DNA from: Dunaliella salina
Lineage: Eukaryota; Chlorophyta; Chlorophyceae; Chlamydomonadales; Dunaliellaceae
Direction of reading: 5' to 3'
Assembly (NCBI GenBank): GCA_002284615.2
Contig: MU070324.1
Location: 93,927-105,492, forward strand
Length of the DNA stretch: 11,566 bases
This document shows, in pieces, positions 1 to 7,713 of the stretch. Position 1 is the first letter of the stretch, and the number at the start of each line of letters is the position of its first letter. The position numbers were made by a program, and so were the translations under genes. Under the pieces are notes generated by a model. That model was not told where the DNA came from. It ran no database searches and was given only the letters and a program-made list of their open reading frames with translations.

Positions 1-17
1 ATGGTGTGTGTAAGCCA

Positions 18-61
18 CGTGTGTGCACCATGGCGTTTGTAAATTATATGTGCGTCCCATG

Positions 62-66
<5 letters not shown>
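18..66 (+). repeat. Degenerate copy of the 3' end of RAE1 exon 2
   Basis: CGTGTGTGCACCATGG at 18-33 matches CGTGTGTACGCCATGG at 5686-5701 with two differences. The segment ends in CCCATGGTGCGTGTG, matching the exon 2 border CCCATG|GTGTGTG. In between, the similarity is loose and gapped. The very first bases, ATGGTGTGTG, also match that border. The arrangement exon end, GT tract, decayed exon end, GT array is the same as that seen after exon 4. Confidence 0.5.

Positions 67-132
<66 letters not shown>
66..132 (+). repeat. (GT)n microsatellite
   Basis: Uninterrupted GT dinucleotide run of about 67 bp. The Cys-Val open frames crossing it are artefacts of the repeat. Confidence 0.97.
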
Positions 133-133
<1 letters not shown>

Positions 134-304
134 CAAGGATGCCATTCACCCCAGGGTGTGTTTTGTTTGCTGCGAGTGGGCGCCGCAGTGCACATTGGCT
201 GCTTGCAGACTGTGGCCTCCTGACATGTATGCATAAGGAAAGTAGTAGGGGGAAATGAAGATGGGCAAGGCCAGGCTGCGGGATTGACATGGGAGGACAT
301 GCAT

Positions 305-430
305 GGCTTGCTGTGTCTAGCGAAGGTTTTGCAGAACTTTTGGTGGGGCCCCTTCTAGCTTGCTAGTTAGGGGTCCCTTCCTTAATGCACCCGGCATCTG
401 GCCTGTGTAGACTTCTCTATCCTTTCCTGG
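305..430 (+). repeat. Dispersed repeat, left copy
   Basis: This segment aligns to the reverse complement of about 9971-10093. Shared blocks include GGCTTGCTGTGTCT against GGCTAGCTATGTCT, TTGCTAGTTAGGGG (identical), CCTTCCTTAATGCA against CTTTCCTTCATGCA, and TAGACTTCTCT (identical). The blocks are in the same order with small gaps between them. It is probably a fragment of an interspersed element; the family is not recognised. Confidence 0.65.
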
Positions 431-506
431 GACATGCATATCAGGGCAGGGAATGTGTGAGCACAGCAGCAGGATGGAGCAGGGGCTGGGCCTACAACGC
501 AAATTC

Positions 507-538
507 CATCATCATCACCATCATCATCACCATCATCG

Positions 539-579
<41 letters not shown>
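507..579 (+). repeat. (ATC)n trinucleotide microsatellite
   Basis: Imperfect CATCATCAC units pass into a pure (ATC)n run. On the minus strand this reads as a poly-Asp frame, which is only the repeat. Confidence 0.95.
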
Positions 580-580
<1 letters not shown>

Positions 581-1021
581 CTTTTGCTCTTAGACCTCAC
601 CTGGATCCTGGGGTCCATGTGTTCTGCCTCCTTGGGTGTCATCTCATGTGGTCAAGGAAATTGCACCTTCACCTCCAATCATTAGCGGACTTTTGGCCTA
701 TTGTTGGCCCTGCTGCATCACGTCATTGTCTTGGGTTTGCATGGGAGCATGAGAGGAATGAATTAGGCGGACAATTCTGGCAATCGTCGGCCCGCCTCAC
801 CTGCGTTACTCATGGACCTGTCCCTTGTGTTCCCCGTCATCAGAACTGCCAAAATTGTAAGCCCGACAGCTGGTGCACCAGGGCTCATAAAGCGAGTGCA
901 GACGGAGGACTGCAAGTGTTAAGGATATCATCCAGATTAACCAGGGCATTGTCAAAAGACAAGGGCCTGGCTCTATGGCCTGGCTCTATACCTCCTGGCT
1001 CCATAATCCGGCTCACCGTAC
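580..1021. other. Intron-like sequence before exon 3, with CTGGCTCT repeats
   Basis: No exon is recognised here. From about 967 to 1112 the sequence contains repeated CTGGCTCT/CTGGCTTT motifs (GGCCTGGCTCTATGGCC and similar), a decayed short tandem repeat reaching exon 3's acceptor. The open frame 385-1092 has no recognisable domain and crosses the ATC repeat. Confidence 0.6.
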
Positions 1022-1061
1022 GCAGGCTGTGGTGGGCACTGCAGACAGGAACCTGGTCATC
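1022..1061 (+). repeat. Partial copy of RAE1 exon 3 acceptor and first 36 coding bases
   Basis: Matches 1123-1162 at 38 of 40 positions, including the GCAG acceptor and the AVVGTADRNLVI codons. It lies 101 bp upstream of the real acceptor. Since 101 is not a multiple of three, splicing to it would shift the frame. Confidence 0.9.
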
Positions 1062-1126
1062 CATAAGCTGGCTCTACGACCTGGCTTTCTAAGCTGGCTC
1101 TGTAACCTGGCTCGCTCCGTGCGCAG

Positions 1127-1326
1127 GCCGTGGTGGGCACTGCAGACAGGAACCTCGTCATCTTCAACCTCACCCAGCCCCAGCAGCCGTACAAGCAGCT
1201 GGTGTCTCAGCTGAAGTGGCAGACGCGCTGCGTGACGTGCTTCCCAGACAAATCGGGCTACCTGGTGGGCAGCATTGAGGGGCGTGTGGCAGTGCAGCAT
1301 GTGGACGATGCCGTAGCGGCAAGCAA
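1127..1326 (+). CDS. RAE1: RAE1/Gle2, coding exon 3 (residues 167-233)
   Basis: This exon encodes AVVGTADRNLVIFNL, QTRCVTCFPDKSGYLVGS and IEGRVAVQHVDD, which match blades 4-5 of plant-type RAE1. The acceptor is GTGCGCAG|GCC, phase 0, fitting the ATG end of exon 2. The donor is GGCAAGCAA|GTGCGT, phase 2, and its split Lys codon is completed by the first G of exon 4. Both edges have partial copies nearby: the acceptor edge at 1022-1061 (38 of 40 bases identical) and the donor edge at 1517-1565 (43 of 49 identical). The reading frame stays open past the donor to about 1597, so retention or use of the second donor would add residues without a stop. The exon is secure. Its position 3.2 kb upstream of exon 1 is the anomaly. 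Confidence 0.94.
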
Positions 1327-1339
1327 GTGCGTGGATGGT

Positions 1340-1516
1340 GGCACAGTTGGGCCGCGTGGTTGCACGATGTGGCTGCACGGTGTGGTCGTACGGTGGTTGC
1401 AGGGTGTGGTTGCACGGTGGTTGCGAAGTGTGGCTGCACGGTGTGGTCGTACGGTGGTTGCACGGTGTGGTTGCATGGTGGTTGCGAGGTGTGGCTGCAC
1501 GGTGTGGTTGCACATT
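1340..1516 (+). repeat. GTGGTTGCACGGT-type minisatellite downstream of exon 3
   Basis: Tandem, variable units built from TGTGGTTGCACGG, TGTGGTCGTACGG and GGTTGCGAGGTGTGG. Larger units recur: TGCACGGTGTGGTCGTACGG occurs twice, near 1374 and 1435. It lies between the exon 3 donor edge and that edge's copy at 1517, and contains no stop in the exon 3 frame. Confidence 0.85.
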
Positions 1517-1565
1517 GTGGCAGTGCAGCATGTGGACGATACCATTGCAGTGAGCAAGTGCGTGG
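1517..1565 (+). repeat. Copy of RAE1 exon 3 3' end and donor site
   Basis: 43 of 49 bases match 1286-1334, including GTGGCAGTGCAGCATG and GAGCAA|GTGCGTGG, a potential donor of the same sequence as the real one. The offset is 231 bp (77 codons) and the frame is open in between, so this could act as an in-frame alternative donor. Confidence 0.88.
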
Positions 1566-1597
1566 GTGTGGCGGCATGTCTGGTTATGGAAATGTGA

Positions 1598-2140
1598 TTC
1601 TCCGTTGGATTTGGTGTTGGATCAGATCAAACCAGGTGGGTTGGGAGGTGTGAAGGTGTGCATGCGTGTGCAGCAATGCTCTGCTGATATGAGGGGGCTG
1701 TTACACTTAGCAAGCTTGTGACCCTTGTGTGGCGGGGTTGTGAGTGTACGAACATAGAGATTACAGGAGTGTCGTGTTCCTGTGCTGTCTTTGCTAGCTG
1801 TTGCACTTAGTACAACAAGTACGACGGGTGCTACATGGTACTAACCACGCGTGAGCTGCAGAGAGTTAGTGGGTGTAAGGGTTCCAGTGACATAGTCTGC
1901 TGGGTGCTTGTGGGATGAGCTCAATTCGAGCTCTGCAACCTTATCTGGAGTTCTTTCCTGGATGAATTGCATGCTTTAGCATCTACAGCCAGGAGCTCAA
2001 TGTTGGGTTATAAGTGCCAAAAAGCGCAAAGTCAGGCTCGCGCATGCAATGCCGTTTGGCGAGCCAAATGTTATTGCTGCCTTGCACATCTCAACGCCTC
2101 AAAAATGTCCAGCCTGGAAACAAGTTACTTTTCATGACGG
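1598..2140. other. Intron 3, unique-looking part
   Basis: I see no exon, RNA gene or strong repeat here. A small imperfect inverted repeat GAGCTCAATTCGAGCTC lies near 1918. Confidence 0.5.
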
Positions 2141-2317
2141 GCCCACAAAATATACACGATTAAGCCTGCTCTCCGGGGGCTAGGGCTAGGAGGAAACCAC
2201 TGACGAGGCTGAGAGGGTTGTGTAGGAGGCCCACTAAGTATACACGATTAAGCCTGCTCTCCGGTGGGCAAGGGCTACGAGGAAACCACTGATGAGGATG
2301 AGAGGGTTGTGTAGGAG
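2141..2317 (+). repeat. Two-copy tandem repeat, 88-89 bp unit
   Basis: Copy 1 is 2141-2228 and copy 2 is 2229-2317. Both begin GCCCAC, run through TATACACGATTAAGCCTGCT and GAGGAAACCACTGA, and end GAGGGTTGTGTAGGAG, with scattered substitutions. Confidence 0.93.
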
Positions 2318-2471
<154 letters not shown>

Positions 2472-2539
2472 GAGTGCAAGATTTGAACGTTTTGTACTTT
2501 TCTGTGAAGACTGTGAGGCAACATAGCTTGGCAGGAGGC

Positions 2540-3310
2540 AGGCATTTTTGCCTTCTTTGGATCATGTGAATGAGGTACCTTCCTGTCAAGCCTCCTGCGA
2601 ATCGTGCAATAAGCAGCCTTGCTGACTTCCTGACCTCCTGTGCATCATGCAACATGCACCTTCTTTCTTGCCCCCTGCGCGTCATGCGCCGGGCGCTTTC
2701 AATTTTTGCCTCTCTTGTGGGTCATGCAACAGGCACACGCTGTTGGCTTCTGGCAGGTCATGTGAAGGAACCCTGTTTCAACCTCTTAAGGATCATGCAA
2801 CATGCTCCCTTTATTTAAGCCCTAAGTGGGTCACTCAGCCTGTTTTGGGTCATGCTCCCTTGTTTGAGCCTCCTGTGGGTCATCCAGCCTCTTGTGGGTC
2901 ATGCAACAGGCACGCGCTGTTAGACTTTGGCAGGTCATGTGAAGGAATCCTGTTTCAGCCCCTTGTGGGTTATGCGACAAGCCCCCTTTGTTTAAGCCCT
3001 GAGTGGGTCATTCAGCCTATTGTGGGTCATGCGACATGCACCTTTGTTTGAGCCTCCTGTGGGTAATTCAGCCTATTGTGGGTCATGCGGCGTGCACCCT
3101 GTTTCAGCCTCTTGCGGGTCATTCAGCATGCCCCTTGTTTTAGCCCTCGGTGGGTCATGTAAGTGGCTTGGATGCTGAAATGCTACACCCCCTAAAACCT
3201 TGGCAAAAACGATGCTGGTGGTCAAGCAACAGGATCCCCTTGTCAGCCACCTGTGAGTCGTGTAGAATGCACCCCTTTTCAACCTCCTGCAGGGCATGCG
3301 AAACCAGCCC
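2540..3310 (+). repeat. Degenerate minisatellite, GTGGGTCATGCAACA core
   Basis: About a dozen diverged units contain CCTCTTGTGGGTCATGC, ACATGCACC and CTTTGTTTGAGCC. A higher-order repeat of 177 bp is visible: GTGGGTCATGCAACAGGCAC at 2717 recurs at 2894. Both copies are followed by GGCAGGTCATGTGAAGGAA and CCTGTTTCA. No coding signal is supported. Confidence 0.85.
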
Positions 3311-3686
3311 TTCGAGGCTAAAGTTGACAAGAGAAAACCAACCAGTCAAATCCATGACTTCTGGGCTACGACAACTTTTTCAGGCTATGCAACGCTGGCG
3401 TCACCCTTCACCCCTCCCCTGTACCTATCTTAGGCCCTCTTTCCTTCAACATTTGCACAAACTCCCAAGAGTCTGCCATCCCCTCACCCTGTGTGAGTCC
3501 AGGATGTGCATCCAAACGTCTCCCATATCTTCCTCCTCCGCCCACCCTTTTGCGGGAACTTCACCCCCATCGCATTACCCATTGTAAGGTTGCAGAGAAA
3601 AGGAGGCCTCCAGTCAGAGCTCCCAACTGCTAGCTGTTACCTGTTACATTACATTATGTTCACAGGAGTTGATATTTCATTCGCAG
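3311..3686. other. End of intron 3
   Basis: C/T-rich in 3400-3550, with no recognised exon. TTGCGGGAACTTCACC at 3551 resembles the exon 4 acceptor edge CGCAGGAACTTCACC, but the match is too short to call. Confidence 0.5.
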
Positions 3687-3893
3687 GAACTTCACCTTTA
3701 AGTGTCACCGTGACAACACAGACATCTATGCCGTCAACTCCATGGAGTTCAACCCTGCCTTTGGGACATTTGCCACCGCGGGCTCAGACGGCTGCTACCA
3801 CTTCTGGGACAAGGACAGCAAGCAGCGCTTAAAAGCACAAGCGCGCAGCATGTACAGCACCACGCCTGCCACCCCTGCGCCCATCTCCTGCAG
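3687..3893 (+). CDS. RAE1: RAE1/Gle2, coding exon 4 (residues 233-302)
   Basis: After acceptor TTCGCAG the exon supplies the last base of a Lys codon and then [34 protein letters not shown] and [16 protein letters not shown]. This is the region spanning blades 5-6, near-identical in character to plant RAE1. The tail, [12 protein letters not shown], is where relatives have a short loop ending in PCSSFN or similar. The donor is TGCAG|GTGCGGGG, phase 2, and rebuilds a Ser codon with the T that opens exon 5. A 54-bp (GT)n array starts 7 bases into the intron, and a decayed copy of this exon's 3' end follows it. The Thr/Pro-rich loop before the donor is a little longer than in the relatives I can recall. 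Confidence 0.94.
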
Positions 3894-3898
3894 GTGCG

Positions 3899-3900
<2 letters not shown>

Positions 3901-3954
<54 letters not shown>
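3901..3954 (+). repeat. (GT)n microsatellite just inside intron 4
   Basis: A 54-bp GT run begins 7 bases after the exon 4 donor (AG|GTGCGGG). It ends at TTGTATGCTC, where the copy of the exon edge follows. Confidence 0.97.
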
Positions 3955-3955
<1 letters not shown>

Positions 3956-3966
3956 GTATGCTCACT

Positions 3967-4053
3967 ACATGGACAGCAGTGGACAGCGTTAAAAGGCAAC
4001 AAGCATGCAGCATGTGTAGCATTACCCCTCCGCCGCACCCATCTCCTTTCATA
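3967..4053 (+). repeat. Decayed copy of RAE1 exon 4 3' end
   Basis: GGACAGCGTTAAAAGGCAAC, AAGCATGCAGCATGTGTAGC and CACCCATCTCCTTTC align in order to 3813-3890 (GCAGCGCTTAAAAGCACAAG, CGCGCAGCATGTACAGC, GCGCCCATCTCCTGC). The offset of the CAGCATGT block is 162 bp (54 codons). The frame is open, but the donor is not kept intact. Confidence 0.8.
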
Positions 4054-4058
4054 TTTCC

Positions 4059-4060
<2 letters not shown>

Positions 4061-4141
<81 letters not shown>

Positions 4142-4152
4142 CACGCGCGCGC
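4061..4152 (+). repeat. (GT)n array continuing into (GC)n
   Basis: 74 bp of GT followed by GCGCGCGCACGCGCGCGC. The whole tract alternates purine and pyrimidine for about 92 bp, the classic sequence pattern for left-handed DNA. It marks the boundary between the exon 3-4 block and the flank of exon 1. Confidence 0.95.
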
Positions 4153-4503
4153 TTTTGCCTGCCTGCAAACTTGCTTGCAACTCGGTCAGTAACCAAAATT
4201 AATAACCGGGTCAACGAGCCAAGAAAAGATTTATACTACCTTACCAGCTGCGTAATAGAGTGCAGCAGAAGTAGGTGCCAAACTTATGGCACCACGGCGC
4301 GCCAGCACGTCTTCTAATCCGGCTGAGCAAGCACGAATTAACGTCCACGCTCGATCAACAGTTCATTGTTAAGACTTATTTGGAGAAGGGACATAATATT
4401 ATCACCAAATGTCAGATCTACCGATCCAAAGGGGAGAAATGCTTGGCAGGCTGTATTGTTCCTAAGCAACATCTAGTAGCAAACTCACTGAAAATATTTT
4501 GAA
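4153..4503 (+). promoter_or_regulatory. Probable 5' flank / 5' UTR of RAE1 exon 1
   Basis: This stretch is free of tandem repeats, unlike the introns, and ends at the RAE1 ATG. A/T-rich stretches occur (AAGATTTATACTACC near 4228, AAAATATTTT at 4491-4500), but no TATA box or initiator can be assigned with confidence. It is placed here because it directly precedes the only start codon candidate. An upstream untranslated exon is possible. Confidence 0.35.
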
Positions 4504-4827
4504 ATGTTTGGGGTGCCAATAAAACCTGCACCTCCCCCCTACAACCCCAACAATGATTTCGAGGCCCAGGTGCCCCCAGACTGTGATGGATTCAGCTCTC
4601 TGAGATTCTCCCCTACCTCTGATCTTCTTTGTGCTAGCAATTGGAACAACAGCGTGTATGTATGGGATGTCCAGCCCTCAGGCCAGGCGGTTCCGAAGGC
4701 GCAGAACAAAGACCACCAGCAACCTGTGCTGTGCACCTCATGGAACCAAGATGGCACGCAAGTATACACAGCTGGGTGCGACAAAACAGCACGCCTGTGG
4801 AACCTGGCCACCAACCAGAGCCAACAG
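4504..4827 (+). CDS. RAE1: RAE1/Gle2 mRNA export factor, coding exon 1 (residues 1-108)
   Basis: RAE1 is a seven-bladed WD40 propeller at the nuclear pore. It binds the GLEBS motif of Nup98 and supports mRNA export and spindle functions (family knowledge). This exon encodes the short Pro-rich N-terminus (MFGVPIKPAPPPYNP) and blades 1-2. Visible marks are LRFSP near residue 33, the blade-closing VYVWDVQ near 52, QPVLCTSW, then GCDKTARLWNL near 95. The start is chosen because ATG 4504 is the first Met after an in-frame TGA at 4489-4491, with a purine at -3, and the product length then fits the family. The 3' border is CAA CAG|GTGATT, phase 0, and joins exactly to the exon at 5545. Exons encoding residues 167-302 lie upstream in this window, so the gene is not collinear. 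Identity is very secure; first-exon status is likely but not proven without a transcript. Confidence 0.95.
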
Positions 4828-5544
4828 GTGATTTACTGGCATTTTGATCAAACGGTTGCAGTTCCTGCACTGGTTGACATGCAACATGCTTGCATCAGTT
4901 AAGCACCTCTCATCATGCCTGTATACATCCAAAGTGTTGCTTGCTTAGGCGAAGGATTTGAGACAGCATTGAGTACTGGCTGTTTGATGCCATGGGAATA
5001 ATATCCAAGGGGTGGTCATGTCTGTCACTGCTGAATGACAAGGATTTCGGTGGGTTTCACACACGGGTCACCCCATAGAACCCCATAGTATGTAGATTGA
5101 AAGATTCAAAATATGTCCAAGCGTGCATGGGAGCTGCATGCTCAAGCATGCATGCATACTTTTGCAAACACGCAGATGCTGCATGCATAACTATGCAGGG
5201 TGCTTTTGCACCTTTCCCTATTTCAGCCCATGCCCTGCCCAAAAGATGCACGGACGAACATGGTCTGAGGGCACCAACCGGACAAGCAAGTGCACTTACT
5301 CGTACCGTGTATTCAGAGGTTTGTTGTTTTTGTGAGGCCGTACTCCGTGAACAGGGCAGGTGTGGGTCCTTGCACCCTTCCTGGCAGTTGTGTTGCCTTT
5401 GTGAGACCACACTCCATCAACATATCCAGTGTGGGTCCTGGCATCCTTACTAGCAGTTCACATGAGCTGCAGGTGAGGAAACCTCACAAAGCCAATTGAC
5501 CTTGCGCAAGCTGGTTAGGCTCTCCTCTCTGCCTGCTGCTTCAG
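4828..5544. other. RAE1 intron 1
   Basis: Bounded by CAG|GTGATT and CTTCAG|GTC, phase 0. It holds GCATGC-rich sequence at about 5125-5200 and a two-copy tandem repeat at 5331-5465. This is the only RAE1 intron whose two flanking exons are adjacent in the window in the expected order. Confidence 0.9.
5331..5465 (+). repeat. Two-copy tandem repeat, 69-bp unit, in intron 1
   Basis: TGTGAGGCCGTACTCCGTGA at 5331 matches TGTGAGACCACACTCCATCA at 5400. Both continue through GTGTGGGTCCT and CCTT.CT.GCAGTT. Confidence 0.8.
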
Positions 5545-5717
5545 GTCGCCCAGCACGACGCGCCCATCCGACACTGCTACTTTGTGCCCGCCATGAATAT
5601 GCTTATCACTGGGAGCTGGGACAAGACACTGCGGTTCTGGGACTGCAGATCCCCCACCCCAGTGCACACGCAGCCCTTGCCTGAGCGTGTGTACGCCATG
5701 GATGTCAGCTACCCCAT

Positions 5718-5718
<1 letters not shown>
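5545..5718 (+). CDS. RAE1: RAE1/Gle2, coding exon 2 (residues 109-166)
   Basis: This exon continues exon 1 in phase 0 after a pyrimidine-rich acceptor (TGCTGCTTCAG|GTC). It encodes VAQHDAPIRHCYF, then LITGSWDKTLRFWD, the highly conserved blade 3 signature of RAE1, then PVHTQPLPERVYAMDVSYPM. It closes in phase 0 with CCC ATG|GTGTGTG, and the donor GT is the first unit of a 90-bp (GT)n array. In RAE1 the next residues should be the VVGTADRN segment. That segment is encoded by the exon at 1127-1326, upstream in this window, and not by anything found downstream. The next RAE1 exon met downstream (8728) belongs at residue 302. Confidence 0.95.
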
Positions 5719-5808
<90 letters not shown>

Positions 5809-5818
5809 NGGGGGGGGG
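5719..5818 (+). repeat. (GT)n array at exon 2 donor, single N, then poly-G
   Basis: The GT run starts exactly at the donor of exon 2 and lasts 90 bp. It is followed by one ambiguous base at 5809 and nine G. The abrupt change and the N mark weak sequence or a join. Confidence 0.95.
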
Positions 5819-6120
5819 AGGGGTGTACGGGTATAGCTCATCATGGATGAGACCCACATCCACAATAACATGTAGCAGTCCTCCCACATCTTCTGCCCAG
5901 AGAGAGGACGCTCTGTTCCTTGTTTCCTCTCGTTGAAAAGAAAGGAAAATCACTGAGGCAGAACAGCTCATTCTGGAACCAAGCAAAGAAGAGGAGGCAC
6001 GCTGGCTCAGACAAGCCGCAAGCCCCCTCGACCGCACAGCCAAAGAAAAGAGGAAGTTGATGGGGATCTGTTGTATCTCTAGAAGCACCTGGTTCCAGGG
6101 CCTGGCTGTGAGAAGTCAAG
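5819..6120. other. Sequence after the N, probably intron 4
   Basis: No recognised exon. A plus-strand open stretch from about 5938 reads KITEAEQLILEPSKEEEARW, which looks weakly protein-like (Glu-rich). It has no matched family and no clear start or splice borders. Confidence 0.4.
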
Positions 6121-6283
6121 GGTGTGCTTGCTAACCTGAGCTAGCTCCTTGCATGGAGACATTTGTTGCTGCTGCTGCTGCTCAGCCAACAATCCTTGCA
6201 AGGTGTGTTGGCTCTGCAGCAGTAGCAGCAAAAGATGCCAGATGCCTCCATGCAAGGAGCTAGCTCAAGTCAGCAAGCACACC
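6121..6283 (+). repeat. 163-bp near-palindromic hairpin (foldback/MITE or small-RNA precursor)
   Basis: 6121-6162 and 6242-6283 are inverted copies with 39 of 42 bases paired, including a perfect 22-bp stem (6137-6158 with 6246-6267). An inner stem follows: GCTGCTGCTG repeats with GCAGCAGTAGCAGC, and AGCCAAC with GTTGGCT, around CCTTGCAAGG at 6194-6203. One arm has an extra bulge of about 7 nt. A T9 tract lies just downstream. No target-site duplication is evident at the ends. Confidence 0.85.
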
Positions 6284-7325
6284 TGCTTTTTTTTTGATGG
6301 TGCAATATGTTGTGAGTGAGTTTGTTGAAGTGCGCACAGAATGAGCATGGACTTGATGTCCATGCTTTGTAGTCAGTTGGAGGTCAGGTAGTCATTAGAC
6401 CGGGTCAAGTGTGCTCAGTATGGGACGTGTTGCCAACTCCGAGGAGGATGTGACTCTCATCAGTGAATGCACTCTGTTACCCTGACAGGGTCTCCCTCAC
6501 TGTCTTCCTCGCAAAATCATCACACCATCCTTTTCAGGATCTGAACAATGATCTCATCAAAATGGGTTCCAACAACCAAGCAATTGGGATCCAAATAATT
6601 ATCTCATCAGAGGAGGGTTTTGCCTTCATATGGGTCCAACAGACAGGGTCGCAAAAGACAGAGAATCCTTCACCATCAAGGGAAGACCTGATTGACAGTG
6701 TTTTAACAGTAGGCTCTTCACCAATGGTACGTTTTTGGGGTAGGCAGGAATCCTCTTACCGTACCGACAGGTGTTCAACCCGCACCCCTCAAACAAGTCC
6801 TCTTCTTCTGAGTCTTGCACGCATCCTGCAGCCCTTGAAATCTTTGCACATTCCTGCTGGGACAAATAGCCCCTGATCGCCTCCAACCCTCCCTCTTCTT
6901 GCCTGCTCACTATCACATGTTACGCACATGCATGTGGAGTAAAAATAGTTCGCCATAAGTGCCACTGATAGTCAAATTACGCCTTCTCTTTGGTTCTGGC
7001 AAAACCATGATTTCAATCTTACAAGGGGAATCCTAACACTTTGCCCCCCAACCGAGCCAACCGCGAGGCCGCAGGCCCGGCAGCAAGGCAAGGTATGGAT
7101 TGTTTTCCCTCACAATTCTGCACCGTATATTGCCTTCGCACTTACAGAATTGCGAGCACAACTCAATGTCTGTCGTTATCTCAAACATTCCTCATCGGGA
7201 CAAGTCCATCAAGCAAAAAAGTACCATGTAAGTACCATGTCATCCATGCACCTCCACATGTTCACGCTCTGAAAATCCAAACTGTATGAAGCCCCCAGCT
7301 AGCATGAGCACCAAGCTAGTTCCAC
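6284..7325. other. Intron 4, no gene recognised
   Basis: Several open frames (for example 6463-6876 plus) lack domains, coding-like composition or splice support. I see no RNA gene or strong repeat here. Confidence 0.45.
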
Positions 7326-7463
7326 TTAACCAACACCTATTTTTAGCCTACATTGTCCACGCTTCTTTTTCGCATCCAGCCACCTACTAATTGCATTAGG
7401 GTCTTGGGAGGACATCAAATCAAACTCCGTGGAGGAGAAGGGTGCTCTTAAGCCCGTGAACAC

Positions 7464-7532
<69 letters not shown>

Positions 7533-7610
7533 GTACACATTGGTGCGCTCCTCCTTCAAGGGCTCGCATTGAGGATTTTCAAGGTATGTCAGATCAGAAA
7601 ATATGCGCAC
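7326..7610 (-). pseudogene. Possible minus-strand coding remnant split by a GT-type intron
   Basis: On the minus strand, RIFSDLTYLENPQCEPLKEE ends at a consensus-like donor (TAC|GTATGT, near 7535) that runs straight into a (GT)n array. After the array, CCACGGAG|TTT would open, in phase, FDLMSSQDPNAISRWLDAKK and end at a TAA near 7326. The residue mix is protein-like outside the repeat. No family is recognised. It may be a nested gene, a transposon fragment or chance. Confidence 0.3.
7465..7529 (+). repeat. (AC)n microsatellite
   Basis: 65-bp AC run, equal to (GT)n on the minus strand. It lies just after the putative minus-strand donor. Confidence 0.97.
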
Positions 7611-7713
7611 TTCCTCTTCTTAAGTAGGCACCATGACAACAATCAGTGCTACCAGCTTCATACGCTCAGGGCATCTAAATCAACCCTCTCTTCCCCCTTG
7701 CAATTCCCAGAAG

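Noticed and set aside
6..258. Open frames rich in alternating Val-Cys or His-Thr over the microsatellites (also at 2160-2685, 3795-4214, 5515-6088)
   Set aside because: They exist only because GT/AC repeats lack stops in every frame. No domain or splice support.
382..642. Minus-strand frame with a poly-Asp run
   Set aside because: It is the translation of the (ATC)n array, not a protein feature.
1013..1577. Minus-strand His/Pro/Thr-rich frames
   Set aside because: They are antisense shadows of RAE1 exon 3 and its minisatellite.
3549..3580. TTGCGGGAACTTCACC as a copy of the exon 4 acceptor edge
   Set aside because: Only about 14-15 bases match, and the AG is changed to GG. Too short to separate from chance, though it fits the exon-edge pattern.
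6463..6876. 137-codon plus-strand open frame
   Set aside because: No recognisable domain, no coding-like pattern and no splice context. Ordinary for an intron of this composition.
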